A stretch of DNA of 64,000 nucleotides from Gemmatimonadota bacterium. Lineage in GTDB: Bacteria; Gemmatimonadota; Gemmatimonadetes; Longimicrobiales; Gaopeijiaceae. The DNA is taken from assembly GCA_007126575.1 (NCBI GenBank), contig SLBA01000013.1, positions 1 through 64,000 of the forward strand. The letters run 5' to 3'. The position numbers and the translations under genes are program-made. Below, piece after piece: positions 54,716 to 63,200 of the stretch; within the stretch, counting starts at the first letter, position 1, and each line of letters starts with the position of its first letter. The notes under the pieces were generated by a model. That model was given only the letters and a program-made list of their open reading frames with translations. It was not told the DNA's origin and ran no database searches.

Positions 54716-55906
54716 TCAGCGATCCACCGTGGGGATCCGGATCTGGAACACCGTTCCGGTGGCCCCGCTCCGAAGCAGCTCGATCCGGCCGTTGTGGATC
54801 CGCTCCACGATCCGCCGGGTCAGGGAAAGACCGACTCCCCATCCCCCGCTCTTGGTCGTGATGCCGGGGTCGAAGAGTCGGTCGCGAATCCCCGGGTCGA
54901 CCCCGGGACCGGAGTCCTCGACCTGAAGGGTGACCCATCCGTCCTCTCGATGGAACCCCCTCAGGACGATCCGCCCCCCGCGACCCCCGAGGGCATCGAG
55001 CGCGTTCTTCATGAGGTTCTCGAGCGCCCACGACAGGAGGACCTCGTTTCCGAGGACCTCGGGCAAGTCGGGTTCGATCTCGGTGTCGAGGCGCAGCTCG
55101 GCCCCGAGTCGCGGAATCCTGGCCCGCAGGTAGCGCTCCACCCCGCCGAGGACCCCACCGATCTCGAGCGGGGTCAGCTTCGTGTCGCGTCCGATGAGCT
55201 CGAAGCGCCGGCTCACGCGCTCCAGACGGTCGACATCTTCGGCGATCTCCCCGGCGACCTGCGGGTCCTCGAGATCGCCGGGTCGCTCACCGGCAGGCAG
55301 CCGCAGGACCTCGAGCCACCCCTTGAGCGACGAGATCGGGGTGCCGAGCTGGTGAGCGAGCTCGCGGGCCATGGCGGTCCAGGCACGATCCGCCTCGGCC
55401 CGTCGCTGCGCCCGAACCACCATCACTCCGACCAGGAAGAGGAGGAGAAAGCCACTGACCTGAAGCCAGGGAATCCAGCGGAGACGCTGCAGTTCGGGGG
55501 AATCCCCGAAGTAGATGCGGTTCAGCTCCGGGTCACCCACCGGGGGATTGCGAAGGGCCAGCCGGTCCGCATACTCCCGGGCCCGTTCCTGTCCCGCCGG
55601 GGTCATCAGGTCGACGTCGAAGGGAAGGTTCACCGCGTCGAGGATCGTGTCGCCGGGTCCGGTCAGGATCAGGGGAATCCCGGACTCCAGGATGATCTGC
55701 TGGAGTCGGACCAGCATCTCGACCCCCTCGTCGCTGACCGGGTCGTCCGGATCGGTCATCCCCGACTGAACCTCGGCCGAGAGCCGGGCGAGCGTCTCGT
55801 TGTCGGCACGAACCGCGTTGATGATCTGCTCCGTGTAGACCAGGTACCACCCCAGGAGCGCGACGAAGAGGAAGGCCAGCGCGATGGACCACCGACCCCT
55901 CAGCAC
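54716..55906 (-). CDS. Sensor histidine kinase with atypical H-box
   Basis: 396 residues. Two membrane helices (about 7-25 and 147-165) flank a 120-residue extracytoplasmic sensor. The phosphoacceptor is His185 in LAHQLGTPISSLKGW, a non-canonical H-box (usually HE-x-RTP) that occurs in this lineage. The ATPase domain has the N-box (ALENLMKNALDAL), GVDPGIRD..FDPG and GWGVGLSL. Signal unknown. The nearest response regulator is on the plus strand at 58028 and is divergent, so a pair is possible but unproven. Cotranscribed with serS. Confidence 0.88.
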   Translation of the reverse strand: MLRGRWSIALAFLFVALLGWYLVYTEQIINAVRADNETLARLSAEVQSGMTDPDDPVSDEGVEMLVRLQQIILESGIPLILTGPGDTILDAVNLPFDVDLMTPAGQERAREYADRLALRNPPVGDPELNRIYFGDSPELQRLRWIPWLQVSGFLLLFLVGVMVVRAQRRAEADRAWTAMARELAHQLGTPISSLKGWLEVLRLPAGERPGDLEDPQVAGEIAEDVDRLERVSRRFELIGRDTKLTPLEIGGVLGGVERYLRARIPRLGAELRLDTEIEPDLPEVLGNEVLLSWALENLMKNALDALGGRGGRIVLRGFHREDGWVTLQVEDSGPGVDPGIRDRLFDPGITTKSGGWGVGLSLTRRIVERIHNGRIELLRSGATGTVFQIRIPTVDR

Positions 55907-55925
55907 GAGCCCCCCCCCGCGGCGG

Positions 55926-57203
55926 TCAGGGGACGAGTCGGTCCAGGCCCATCCGATCCCGGATCACCTCGGGGATCTCCACACTCCCGTCTTCGGCCTG
56001 ATAGGTCTCGAGGATCGCGACCATCAACCGTGGCAGCGCCAGGGCCGAACCGTTCAGGGTGTGGGGGAACTCGGGCTTCTCACCGGGAGCCGGACGAAAC
56101 CGGATGTTCGCTCTGCGGGCCTGGTAGTCCGTGAAGTTCGAGCACGACGAGACCTCGAGCCATCGCTCCACCCCGGGGGCCCAGACCTCGAGATCGTAGG
56201 TGAGCGCTGCCGAGAAGCCGAGGTCTCCGGCCGCGAGGCGAACCACCCGGTAGCTCAGCCCCAGCCGCTGCAGGATCGTCTCGGCCTCGGCCGTCAACTC
56301 CTCGAGCGCGTCCCTGCTCCGGTCCGGATGCTCGATGCGGACCAGCTCGACCTTCTCGAACTGATGCACCCTGAGCAGGCCCCTCGTGTCCTTCCCCGCA
56401 GCCCCGGCCTCACGTCGGAAGCAGGGAGTCGACGAGGTGTAGCGGATCGGAAGCTCCTCGGCCGACAGGATCTCGTCGCGTCTCAGGTTCGTCAGGGGGA
56501 CCTCGGCGGTGGGGATCAGCCAGAGGCCATCCCGATCGGTCCGATACGACTCCTCGGCGAACTTCGGGAGCTGGCCGGTGCCCGTGAGCGATTCCTCGGT
56601 CACCAGGTACGGGAGGTGAAACTCCTCGTACCCGTGCTCGTCGAGATGCACCTGTAGCATCCACTCGATCAGGGAGCGCTGCAGGCGCGCCCCCGCTCCC
56701 CGGAGCACGGGAAATCCCGATCCCGAAACCTTGGCACCCCGTGGGAGGTCCAGGATCCCCAGCGTCTCCCCCAGCTCCCAGTGGGGCCGGGCATCGAAGG
56801 GGTGCCGGAGCGGCTCGCCCCAGCTGCGGATCAGCTCGTTGTCCTCCTCTCCCCCTGGTTCCACCTCGGGGAGCGGCAGGTTCGGCGTCACCAGGAGCAA
56901 CTCCTGGATCTCGTGGTCCGCATCGGCCACCGTGGCGTCGAGCTGCGAGATCCGAGCTCCGACCTCACGCATCTCCAGGATCAGGGCCTCGGCATCCTCT
57001 CCGGCGCGCTTCTTCTCTCCGATGGTGCGCGAGACCTCGTTGCGCCTCGCCTTCAGCGCATCGGCTTCGGTGATCGCTGCCCGACGCACCTCGTCGAGCT
57101 CCAGAACCCGATCGATCGCGCCGACGTTTCCACCCGCTCCCCGCACGGAAAGTGCCGTGCGGAAGCGGTCGGGGTCGGCGCGAAGGCCTCGCAGATCTAG
57201 CAT
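55926..57203 (-). CDS. serS: Seryl-tRNA synthetase
   Basis: 425 residues, normal length. The N-terminal tRNA-binding coiled coil (about 25-100) is followed by a class II catalytic domain with motif 2 (FRREAGAAGKDTRGLLRVHQFEKVEL) and motif 3 (LNGSALALPRLMVAILE). All substrate-binding residues appear intact. It charges tRNA-Ser and tRNA-Sec. It is seven bases behind the lipoprotein gene. Confidence 0.97.
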   Translation of the reverse strand: MLDLRGLRADPDRFRTALSVRGAGGNVGAIDRVLELDEVRRAAITEADALKARRNEVSRTIGEKKRAGEDAEALILEMREVGARISQLDATVADADHEIQELLLVTPNLPLPEVEPGGEEDNELIRSWGEPLRHPFDARPHWELGETLGILDLPRGAKVSGSGFPVLRGAGARLQRSLIEWMLQVHLDEHGYEEFHLPYLVTEESLTGTGQLPKFAEESYRTDRDGLWLIPTAEVPLTNLRRDEILSAEELPIRYTSSTPCFRREAGAAGKDTRGLLRVHQFEKVELVRIEHPDRSRDALEELTAEAETILQRLGLSYRVVRLAAGDLGFSAALTYDLEVWAPGVERWLEVSSCSNFTDYQARRANIRFRPAPGEKPEFPHTLNGSALALPRLMVAILETYQAEDGSVEIPEVIRDRMGLDRLVP

Positions 57204-57210
57204 TCAGGAC

Positions 57211-57768
57211 TCAGCTCGGGGGGACGAGGCTGCGGTTGTTGCAGTCCGGACTCGTGTCGAAGAGGAAGCGGAGCACCCCGTTCGCGTCGTCGATCTCGAG
57301 GGGCTCCACCTTCCCGTAGTAGGAGCACTGCTGTCCGAAGCGCCCGGGCTGCCGGTGGGTCCGGATCACGTAGATCGTCCCCATCTCCAGGGGAACCGCC
57401 GACCGCGTCACGTACGCGGCCGTGTCGCGGGGTGCCTCGCGCACCTGTTCGTAGCTCACGTTCGGAATCCGTGCGATCCCGGCGTCGGAGGTGACCCCGA
57501 GGGCGCGCGGGGGCACGAGGACCAGCGCCCCCCCCTGCCGATCGAGGGCGAAGTCCCAGCGGCCGATCGCCTCCGGGCTCTCGAGGACCACGCGCTGGCC
57601 CTGAAGCATCTCGAAGGCCGAGGGACGGTTGCGCTCCTCCCGGTCGAGCGAGTAGATGACGCGCTCTCTGGGGTCTTCGGTCCAGCGGACCAGGAAGGGA
57701 TCATCGCCGCATGCCACCGTCGCCATTGCGACGAGGATGAGGGCGGGGATGACGCGTCGAATGGCCAC
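57211..57768 (-). CDS. Hypothetical lipoprotein
   Basis: 185 residues. MAIRRVIPALILVAMATVACG ends in a lipobox with Cys20. The mature part is beta-rich with no recognised family; the C-terminal part has paired cysteines (GQQCSYYGK and DTSPDCNNR) that could form a disulfide in the periplasm. It is the first gene of the serS-kinase-uvrD operon, with a good promoter 90 bases upstream. Confidence 0.65.
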   Translation of the reverse strand: MAIRRVIPALILVAMATVACGDDPFLVRWTEDPRERVIYSLDREERNRPSAFEMLQGQRVVLESPEAIGRWDFALDRQGGALVLVPPRALGVTSDAGIARIPNVSYEQVREAPRDTAAYVTRSAVPLEMGTIYVIRTHRQPGRFGQQCSYYGKVEPLEIDDANGVLRFLFDTSPDCNNRSLVPPS

Positions 57769-57855
57769 AGATGACTCCCGGAAGTACGAATGAGTGTCTC
57801 GGCGCCCGGTCCATCGGGCTCCTCTCCCCCCGCTCCGCGGATCGGCGAGAGGTGA

Positions 57856-57885
57856 AGACTACCCGAAAGTGCGAGGTGGTGTCAA
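57856..57885 (-). promoter_or_regulatory. Promoter of the lipoprotein-serS-kinase-uvrD operon
   Basis: Minus-strand TTGACA (57880-57885) and TAGTCT (57856-57861) are separated by 18 bases. The start site would lie near 57849. It faces away from the plus-strand promoter at 57907-57935, with the two -35 boxes 21 bases apart. Confidence 0.65.
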
Positions 57886-57906
57886 CCCCGAAAGGCCCCG
57901 CCTTTC

Positions 57907-57935
57907 TTGACTTTACACCGTGTGCGCCGTAGGTT
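57907..57935 (+). promoter_or_regulatory. Promoter of the response regulator operon
   Basis: TTGACT (57907-57912) and TAGGTT (57930-57935) are 17 bases apart, giving a leader of about 85 bases to the ATG at 58028. Confidence 0.6.
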
Positions 57936-58027
57936 CCCGCCCGAATTCCAAACGGCGTCCTTCCGGGGGCTCCAGGGGGTCGAACTTCCGCCTAAGTCGA
58001 CGTCTCCGCTCCTCGAATGGAGGGTTC

Positions 58028-58432
58028 ATGGCGCAATTCGTACCTCCCCGCCCCGCCGGTTCACTCCGTCTTCTGGTCGCCGAAGACGAGCCCCACATCC
58101 GGCGCATCCTCGTGACGCTCCTGGAGGCGTCGGGCTTCCAGGTCGATGTCGCACGAAATGGACGCGAGGCGCTCGACCGGCTTCGAGGAGATGCTCGCTA
58201 CGACATGGTTCTCACCGATCTGCTGATGCCGGAGACCACCGGTCTCGAACTGCTCGAGCTCATTCGCGACCTCCCGGGACGCCGCGACCTTCCGGTGATC
58301 GTGCTGACCGCCAAGGGGCAGGACGCCGACCGGGATCGGGCCTATGCCCTGGGTGCGGCCGACTTCATCACGAAGCCCTTCTCGCCGAAGAAGCTCCTCA
58401 ATCGAGTGGACCAGATCCTTGGACAGTCCTGA
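58028..58432 (+). CDS. Single-domain response regulator
   Basis: 134 residues from the ATG at 58028 with GGAGGG six bases ahead. It is a receiver domain without an output domain: acidic pair in LVAEDEPH, the phosphoacceptor Asp in DMVLTDLLMPETTG, Thr in VLTAKG and the Lys in FITKPFSPKKLL. Such proteins act by protein-protein contact. It overlaps the next gene by 14 bases. The kinase is unknown; the histidine kinase at 54716-55906, which is transcribed from the divergent promoter, is a candidate. Confidence 0.93.
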   Translation: MAQFVPPRPAGSLRLLVAEDEPHIRRILVTLLEASGFQVDVARNGREALDRLRGDARYDMVLTDLLMPETTGLELLELIRDLPGRRDLPVIVLTAKGQDADRDRAYALGAADFITKPFSPKKLLNRVDQILGQS

Positions 58433-59516
58433 CCCACCGATCTCGGCCGTGATCCTCGCCGGGGGCGTCGGGTCCCGTTTCTGGCCCGCCAGCACTCCGT
58501 CGCGCCCGAAGCAGCTGCTCCCCCTCGCGTCCGAGAACCCCCTGATCGTCGACACCGTGACCCGGGCGCTGCGGCTGGTCCCCGACACTCGACTGCACAT
58601 CCTGACCGGCGAGCACCTGCGGGAGCCCTTCCGGAGCGTGCTCCCCTCCCTTCCCTCCAGTGCCTACTGGATCGAACCCCGGGCCCGTGGAACCGGGCCG
58701 GTGCTCGCCTGGGCCGCCCATCGTCTCGTCCGCGAGGACCCGGACGCGGTGATGGTCTCGCTGCACGCCGATCACGCGATCGCACCCACTGACGCGATGG
58801 TGGAGCTGCTGGGTGCCGCCGGGTCCTTCGCGGCACGCGAGGGCCTCCTCCTGACGATCGCGATCCCTCCGACTCGCCCCGAAACGGGCTACGGCTGGAT
58901 CCGCCCGGGGGAGCCGCTCGCGGATCGGCCGGGGTTCCGCGCCTGGCGGGTGGGCGCCTTCGTCGAGAAGCCGGAGCTCGAGACCGCCCGGAGATACCTT
59001 TCCGAAGGCTACCTCTGGAACTCCGGAATCTTCGTCTGGTCCGCCGCCACCTTCCTCGAGGAGCTCCGCCGGCTCAGCCCCGAGATCGGTCCCCACCTCC
59101 CCTTGCTCGACACGGGAGACGAGGCGGCCTTCTTCGACGCCGTCGAGGGGATTTCGGTCGACGAGGCCGTCCTGGAGCGGTCCGACCGGATCGGAACCGT
59201 CGAGGCGACCTTCGAGTGGGACGACGTGGGCAGCTGGAGCTCCCTGGCCCGTTCCCACCCCCCGGACGACGGGGACAATGCGACGCAGGGACCCGTGTAC
59301 GCCCTGGACGCCCGACGCAACCTCGTCTGGTCCGACGAGGGTCCCGTCGTCCTCTGGGGGGTCGACGACCTCGTCGTGATCCGCTCCGGAGGCCTCACCG
59401 TGGTGGCCCCGCGGGACCGGAGCCCGGAGTGGAAACAGCTCCTCGACGCCCTCCCCCCCGAGCTCCGCGAGGAGGCGGACCAGCGCAGCGGCGACCCCCC
59501 GGAGGACACCCCATGA
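58419..59516 (+). CDS. manC: Mannose-1-phosphate guanylyltransferase
   Basis: About 365 residues from a TTG at 58419, the only start near the conserved ISAVILAGGVGSRFWPAS. The nucleotide-binding PKQLLPL, SLHADHAI, GYGWIRPG, VGAFVEKPE and WNSGIFVW blocks are those of GDP-mannose pyrophosphorylase, which makes GDP-mannose for glycans. The C-terminal isomerase cupin of bifunctional ManC is absent, so it is the single-function form. It overlaps the response regulator and the next gene (ATGA). Confidence 0.88.
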   Translation: MDSPDPPISAVILAGGVGSRFWPASTPSRPKQLLPLASENPLIVDTVTRALRLVPDTRLHILTGEHLREPFRSVLPSLPSSAYWIEPRARGTGPVLAWAAHRLVREDPDAVMVSLHADHAIAPTDAMVELLGAAGSFAAREGLLLTIAIPPTRPETGYGWIRPGEPLADRPGFRAWRVGAFVEKPELETARRYLSEGYLWNSGIFVWSAATFLEELRRLSPEIGPHLPLLDTGDEAAFFDAVEGISVDEAVLERSDRIGTVEATFEWDDVGSWSSLARSHPPDDGDNATQGPVYALDARRNLVWSDEGPVVLWGVDDLVVIRSGGLTVVAPRDRSPEWKQLLDALPPELREEADQRSGDPPEDTP

Positions 59517-60868
59517 CGGTCGAATTCTGGATCCTCGAGGACACCGGCCGACGTCTCTGGGCCCCCTTCGCCGGAACCCGTCCCGTCGGTGAACTCCTCT
59601 TCGGCACCTGCCTGCTCAGGGAACGGCTCGAGCGGTGGTTCGCAGAACCGACGCGCGGGTACCTGGCGCCGGACTCCCTGGTCGGCTTCGACGAACCCGG
59701 CGCGCCCCCGGTATACGGGGCTTCGGCAGCGATCGGACGTGGGGGCGACGAGGGGTCGGCGCTGCGCCTCGTGCTGAGCAGCCGCTTCGTGCCCGACCCC
59801 TCGGACCGGGCGCAGGCTTCGGAAGGCGCACTGGCGTCGCTCGTCGACGAGGTCCCGGATGCCGGCGCCCACCCCATCCCCATCGTGACCGGGGAGGACC
59901 GGAGCGACACCCCGACCGGCGTCGGCTGGATCCTCCCTCCCGGTGTGTCCCTCCCCCACGCTGCCGGAACCCCTCGACTGCCTGTGCCCGGCGAGGACAG
60001 CTCGGGAAGCGGAGCGCGCTCCGCACTCCGAATCCGCGGAGAGCTGCTCGAGGGCCCGTGGTCGCTCATGGCGCGAAATCCCGATCGGATCCGAATCGAT
60101 CTCGAGACCGACCGCCCGGGCGCCCGCGCCGGGTCGGTGGAGATCCGGGACCTTCGATCCGCCGAGCTGCGGGGCGTCGAGATCCTGGGCTCGCACCCCG
60201 TCACCGCGGAGCCCGGGGGGCGGATCGATCCCCAGGTGGTCCTCGACGCCCGCGACGGACCGATCCACCTGTGCTCGGGCGTTCGGATCGACCCCTTCAC
60301 GCACCTCGTCGGGCCGGCGTGGATCGGCCCCGACTCGAGTCTTCTGGGGGGACGCATCGCCTCGTCGAGCGTGGGGCCGACGTGCAAGATCCGGGGTGAG
60401 GTCGAGGCGAGTGTCGTGCTGGGGTTCAGCAACAAGGCGCACGACGGGTACCTGGGGCACGCCGTGGTGGGCCGCTGGGTGAACCTCGGGGCCGGCACCA
60501 CGAACTCCGATCTCAAGAACAACTACAGCCCGGTCCGAGTCGAGCTCGGCCGCGAGCAGACGGTGGACACCGGGCTCCTCAAGGTCGGCGTCTTCCTGGG
60601 CGACCACGTGAAGACGGGGATCGGGATGATGCTGAACACGGGGACCGTGGTGGGGGCCGGGAGCAACCTGTTCGGGGGGATGATGCCCCCGCGCTGGGTT
60701 CCGGCCTACTCGTGGGGCTCGGGGGATCGGCTCGTCCCCTTTCGGCTGGACCGCTTCCTCGAGGTCGCACGGCTGGCGATGGGGCGCCGCTCGCAGTCGC
60801 TCCCGGATTCGATGGCCGAACTCCTCGGGGAGCACTGGAAGCAGACGCACGGGGGACGGGTCCGGTGA
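59513..60868 (+). CDS. GlmU-family sugar nucleotidyltransferase-like protein
   Basis: 451 residues. It resembles the FCB-group glmU-family proteins (predicted UDP-GlcNAc diphosphorylase/acetyltransferase). The N-terminal half has family blocks such as FWILEDTGRRLWAPFAGTRPVGELLFG but not a canonical GxGTRM loop. The C-terminal third is a left-handed beta-helix with hexapeptide repeats (PAWIGPDSSLLGG, CKIRGEVEASVVLG) and NLGAGTTNSDLKNNYSPVRV. Acetyltransfer or nucleotide transfer is inferred. Its start overlaps manC, pointing to a shared sugar-nucleotide pathway. Confidence 0.75.
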   Translation: MTVEFWILEDTGRRLWAPFAGTRPVGELLFGTCLLRERLERWFAEPTRGYLAPDSLVGFDEPGAPPVYGASAAIGRGGDEGSALRLVLSSRFVPDPSDRAQASEGALASLVDEVPDAGAHPIPIVTGEDRSDTPTGVGWILPPGVSLPHAAGTPRLPVPGEDSSGSGARSALRIRGELLEGPWSLMARNPDRIRIDLETDRPGARAGSVEIRDLRSAELRGVEILGSHPVTAEPGGRIDPQVVLDARDGPIHLCSGVRIDPFTHLVGPAWIGPDSSLLGGRIASSSVGPTCKIRGEVEASVVLGFSNKAHDGYLGHAVVGRWVNLGAGTTNSDLKNNYSPVRVELGREQTVDTGLLKVGVFLGDHVKTGIGMMLNTGTVVGAGSNLFGGMMPPRWVPAYSWGSGDRLVPFRLDRFLEVARLAMGRRSQSLPDSMAELLGEHWKQTHGGRVR

Positions 60869-60911
60869 TCGCCCCCGCGCCTCTTCCGGACCTCGGGTCG
60901 GCGGGACCCCG

Positions 60912-61733
60912 ATGAAGGTCGCCATGCTCGGAAGTGGAAGTCGGGGGAACGCCACCCTCATCCGCGCGGCGGGTCGGACGATCCTCGTCGATGCCGGATT
61001 CAGCGGACGTCAGCTGGCCCTCCGGATGGAGAGCCTGGGGGTGGACCCGGAATCGGTCGACGCGCTCGTGATCACGCACGAACACGGAGACCACACGCGG
61101 GGGGCCGGGATCTTCGCCCGCCGGTACGGCACCCCGATCTACATGAGCGTCAACACCCGGGAGGCCTGCGCCGCGCTCTTCCGGGGCAGGGAGACCATCC
61201 ACCCCTACACCCCCGGTCGCCCCTTCATGCTCGGAGAGCTGCGGATCGATCCCTTCCTGACGGTCCACGATGCCGTGGACCCCGTGGCCGTGACGGTCAG
61301 CTGCACCCGAAGCGGTCTCCGGGTGGGGGTCGCGACGGACCTGGGGCGGCCCACCGCGGGAATCCGCCACTCGCTCCGGGAGTGTCACCTCCTGATCCTC
61401 GAGGCGAACCACGACGAAGGCCTCCTCCGCGCGGGCCCCTATCCGCCCACGGTCCAGGGACGGATCGCCTCGTCGCACGGCCATCTCTCGAACCATGCCG
61501 CGGCCAGCTTCGCCCTCGAGCTCCTCCATCCGGAGCTGTACGGGATCGTCCTGGCCCACCTCTCCGCGGAGTGCAACCGGCCGCAACTCGCCCGGCAGGT
61601 CGTTCGCGAGGCCCTCGAGAGCCGTGGGTACCGCGGCCTGGTGCAGGTGGCGCCGCAGGACGAGCCCACCCCCTTCTACGACCTCGAGGAGCTCCGGATG
61701 CGGAGCGGGCCCGCGCAGCTTCCCCTCTTCTGA
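60912..61733 (+). CDS. MBL-fold metallo-hydrolase (WalJ/YycJ-like)
   Basis: 273 residues. A metallo-beta-lactamase fold with SGSRGNATLI at the N terminus, the HxHxDH motif in VITHEHGDHTRG, and further ligands in ATDLGRPT and in SSHGHLSNHAA. The single-domain form beginning with a GSGSxGN loop matches WalJ/YycJ proteins, reported to be exonucleases with a role in cell-wall or DNA metabolism. It is 43 bases after the glmU-family gene and is convergent with rseP. Confidence 0.85.
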   Translation: MKVAMLGSGSRGNATLIRAAGRTILVDAGFSGRQLALRMESLGVDPESVDALVITHEHGDHTRGAGIFARRYGTPIYMSVNTREACAALFRGRETIHPYTPGRPFMLGELRIDPFLTVHDAVDPVAVTVSCTRSGLRVGVATDLGRPTAGIRHSLRECHLLILEANHDEGLLRAGPYPPTVQGRIASSHGHLSNHAAASFALELLHPELYGIVLAHLSAECNRPQLARQVVREALESRGYRGLVQVAPQDEPTPFYDLEELRMRSGPAQLPLF

Positions 61734-61767
61734 CGCCCCCGAACGGTCACGACGCCGGCACCATCCT

Positions 61768-61784
61768 CGGCCCCTTCGGGGCCG
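61768..61784. terminator. Hairpin between convergent MBL and rseP genes
   Basis: A perfect seven-base GC stem (61768-61774 with 61778-61784) closes a TTC loop. It lies between two convergent stops but has no T-run, so termination activity is uncertain. Confidence 0.4.
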
Positions 61785-61793
61785 GTGCGTCGA

Positions 61794-63179
61794 TCAGAGG
61801 CCGAAGAGCCGGAGAAAGTCGTTTCCCAGGGCCAGGACCATGATCCCGATCAGGACCACGAATCCCACCTGGCTCCAGCGCATTCGCTGCTCCACCGAGA
61901 CCGGGCGACCCCGGACCGCCTCGATCCCCAGAAAGACCAGATGCCCCCCGTCGAGGACCGGGATGGGCAGAAGGTTCAGGATCGCGAGATTCACCGAGAA
62001 GAAGGCCATGAATCCCAGGAAGACGGGAATCCCCTGGGCGGCGGCCTGCCCCGACGCCTCGCCGATCGTGACGATGCTGCCCAGGTTCCGCGGTGACATC
62101 TGCCCCGTGAAGAGATCCCGCAGGAATCCGAGGATCAGTCCGGTGACCCAGACGGTGTCCTCGTACCCCGACTGGATCGCCTCGATGGGGCCGACGGGCA
62201 CGTAGGCGGTCCCGGACGGCACGGGGCTGGCGCCGATCTGGCCGATCGTGATCGTCTCCCCGGTGTCGATGTCCTCGCCCCGGACCAGGTTCGGCGTGAC
62301 GGTGCGGACCACCTCGCTCCCCCCACGCTCGAGGGTGAGGCGGGTCTCGGCTTCCGGACGATCCCGGATCATCGCCGTGAACTCGTCCCAGAGCCGAATC
62401 GGGATGTCATCGACCGCGAGCACCCGGTCGCCCTCCTGGATGCCCCCCCGGTCCGCCGGAGATCCGGGCAGGACCCCGGCAATGACGGGCGCGATGTAGT
62501 ACCCGATCGCCCGCACACTACGATCGACCGCCTCGGGGTCCCCGGGAAGGTCGATCATCACCGAACCCTCGGGGTTGCGGTAGGCGACCTCCACCGAGCT
62601 TCCCGGCTCCTGCGAGCGCAACGCATCGCGCACATCGCCCCAGTGCCGCAGGTCGCGGTCCCCGATCCGGGTCAGCGCCGCACCGACCGGAATCTCCTCG
62701 AGCGCCTGCATGCCCGGGGCCAGCATGTCGGAGCGGATCTGCCCCAGTTCGAGGGTGTCGGGCACCGGCGTGCCCCAGCCCAGGGCGATCACGAAGTAGG
62801 CGAAGAAGGCGAAGAGCATGTTCATGATGACCCCGGCCGAGATCACCCAGGCGCGAGCCCAGACCGGCTTCGAGTCGTAGTCGGAGTCGGAGGGTGTCCG
62901 GCGAGGCCGTTCGGCGCCATCGCCCTCCCCGGCCGAGGCTCCCCCCTCGATCTTCTCCATGACCTCGTCGTCCATCCCCCCCATCTTCACGTAGCCGCCC
63001 AGGGGGATCGCGGCGAGGATGTACTCGGTGCCTCCCCGCTCGAACCCGGCGACGCGCGGGCCCAGGCCGATCGAGAAGCGCTCGACCCGGACACCGACGG
63101 ACTTGGCGGCCCAGAAATGGCCGAGCTCGTGCACGAATATGAGCACGCCCAGAACGATGATGGTTGCGATGATCGTCAT
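61794..63179 (-). CDS. rseP: Site-2 intramembrane zinc protease RseP
   Basis: 461 residues. The first helix carries HELGH (VHELGHFWAAK) and the last part NLLPIPVLDGGHLVFLG, the second metal-binding motif; two PDZ-like regions lie between. RseP cuts membrane-bound anti-sigma factors and remnant signal peptides. A charged insert (about 70-95, EKIEGGASAGEGDG) precedes the second helix. It follows dxr by 21 bases, a usual order. Confidence 0.95.
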   Translation of the reverse strand: MTIIATIIVLGVLIFVHELGHFWAAKSVGVRVERFSIGLGPRVAGFERGGTEYILAAIPLGGYVKMGGMDDEVMEKIEGGASAGEGDGAERPRRTPSDSDYDSKPVWARAWVISAGVIMNMLFAFFAYFVIALGWGTPVPDTLELGQIRSDMLAPGMQALEEIPVGAALTRIGDRDLRHWGDVRDALRSQEPGSSVEVAYRNPEGSVMIDLPGDPEAVDRSVRAIGYYIAPVIAGVLPGSPADRGGIQEGDRVLAVDDIPIRLWDEFTAMIRDRPEAETRLTLERGGSEVVRTVTPNLVRGEDIDTGETITIGQIGASPVPSGTAYVPVGPIEAIQSGYEDTVWVTGLILGFLRDLFTGQMSPRNLGSIVTIGEASGQAAAQGIPVFLGFMAFFSVNLAILNLLPIPVLDGGHLVFLGIEAVRGRPVSVEQRMRWSQVGFVVLIGIMVLALGNDFLRLFGL

Positions 63180-63200
63180 ACGTCAGTCAGGCTCCAGCCC

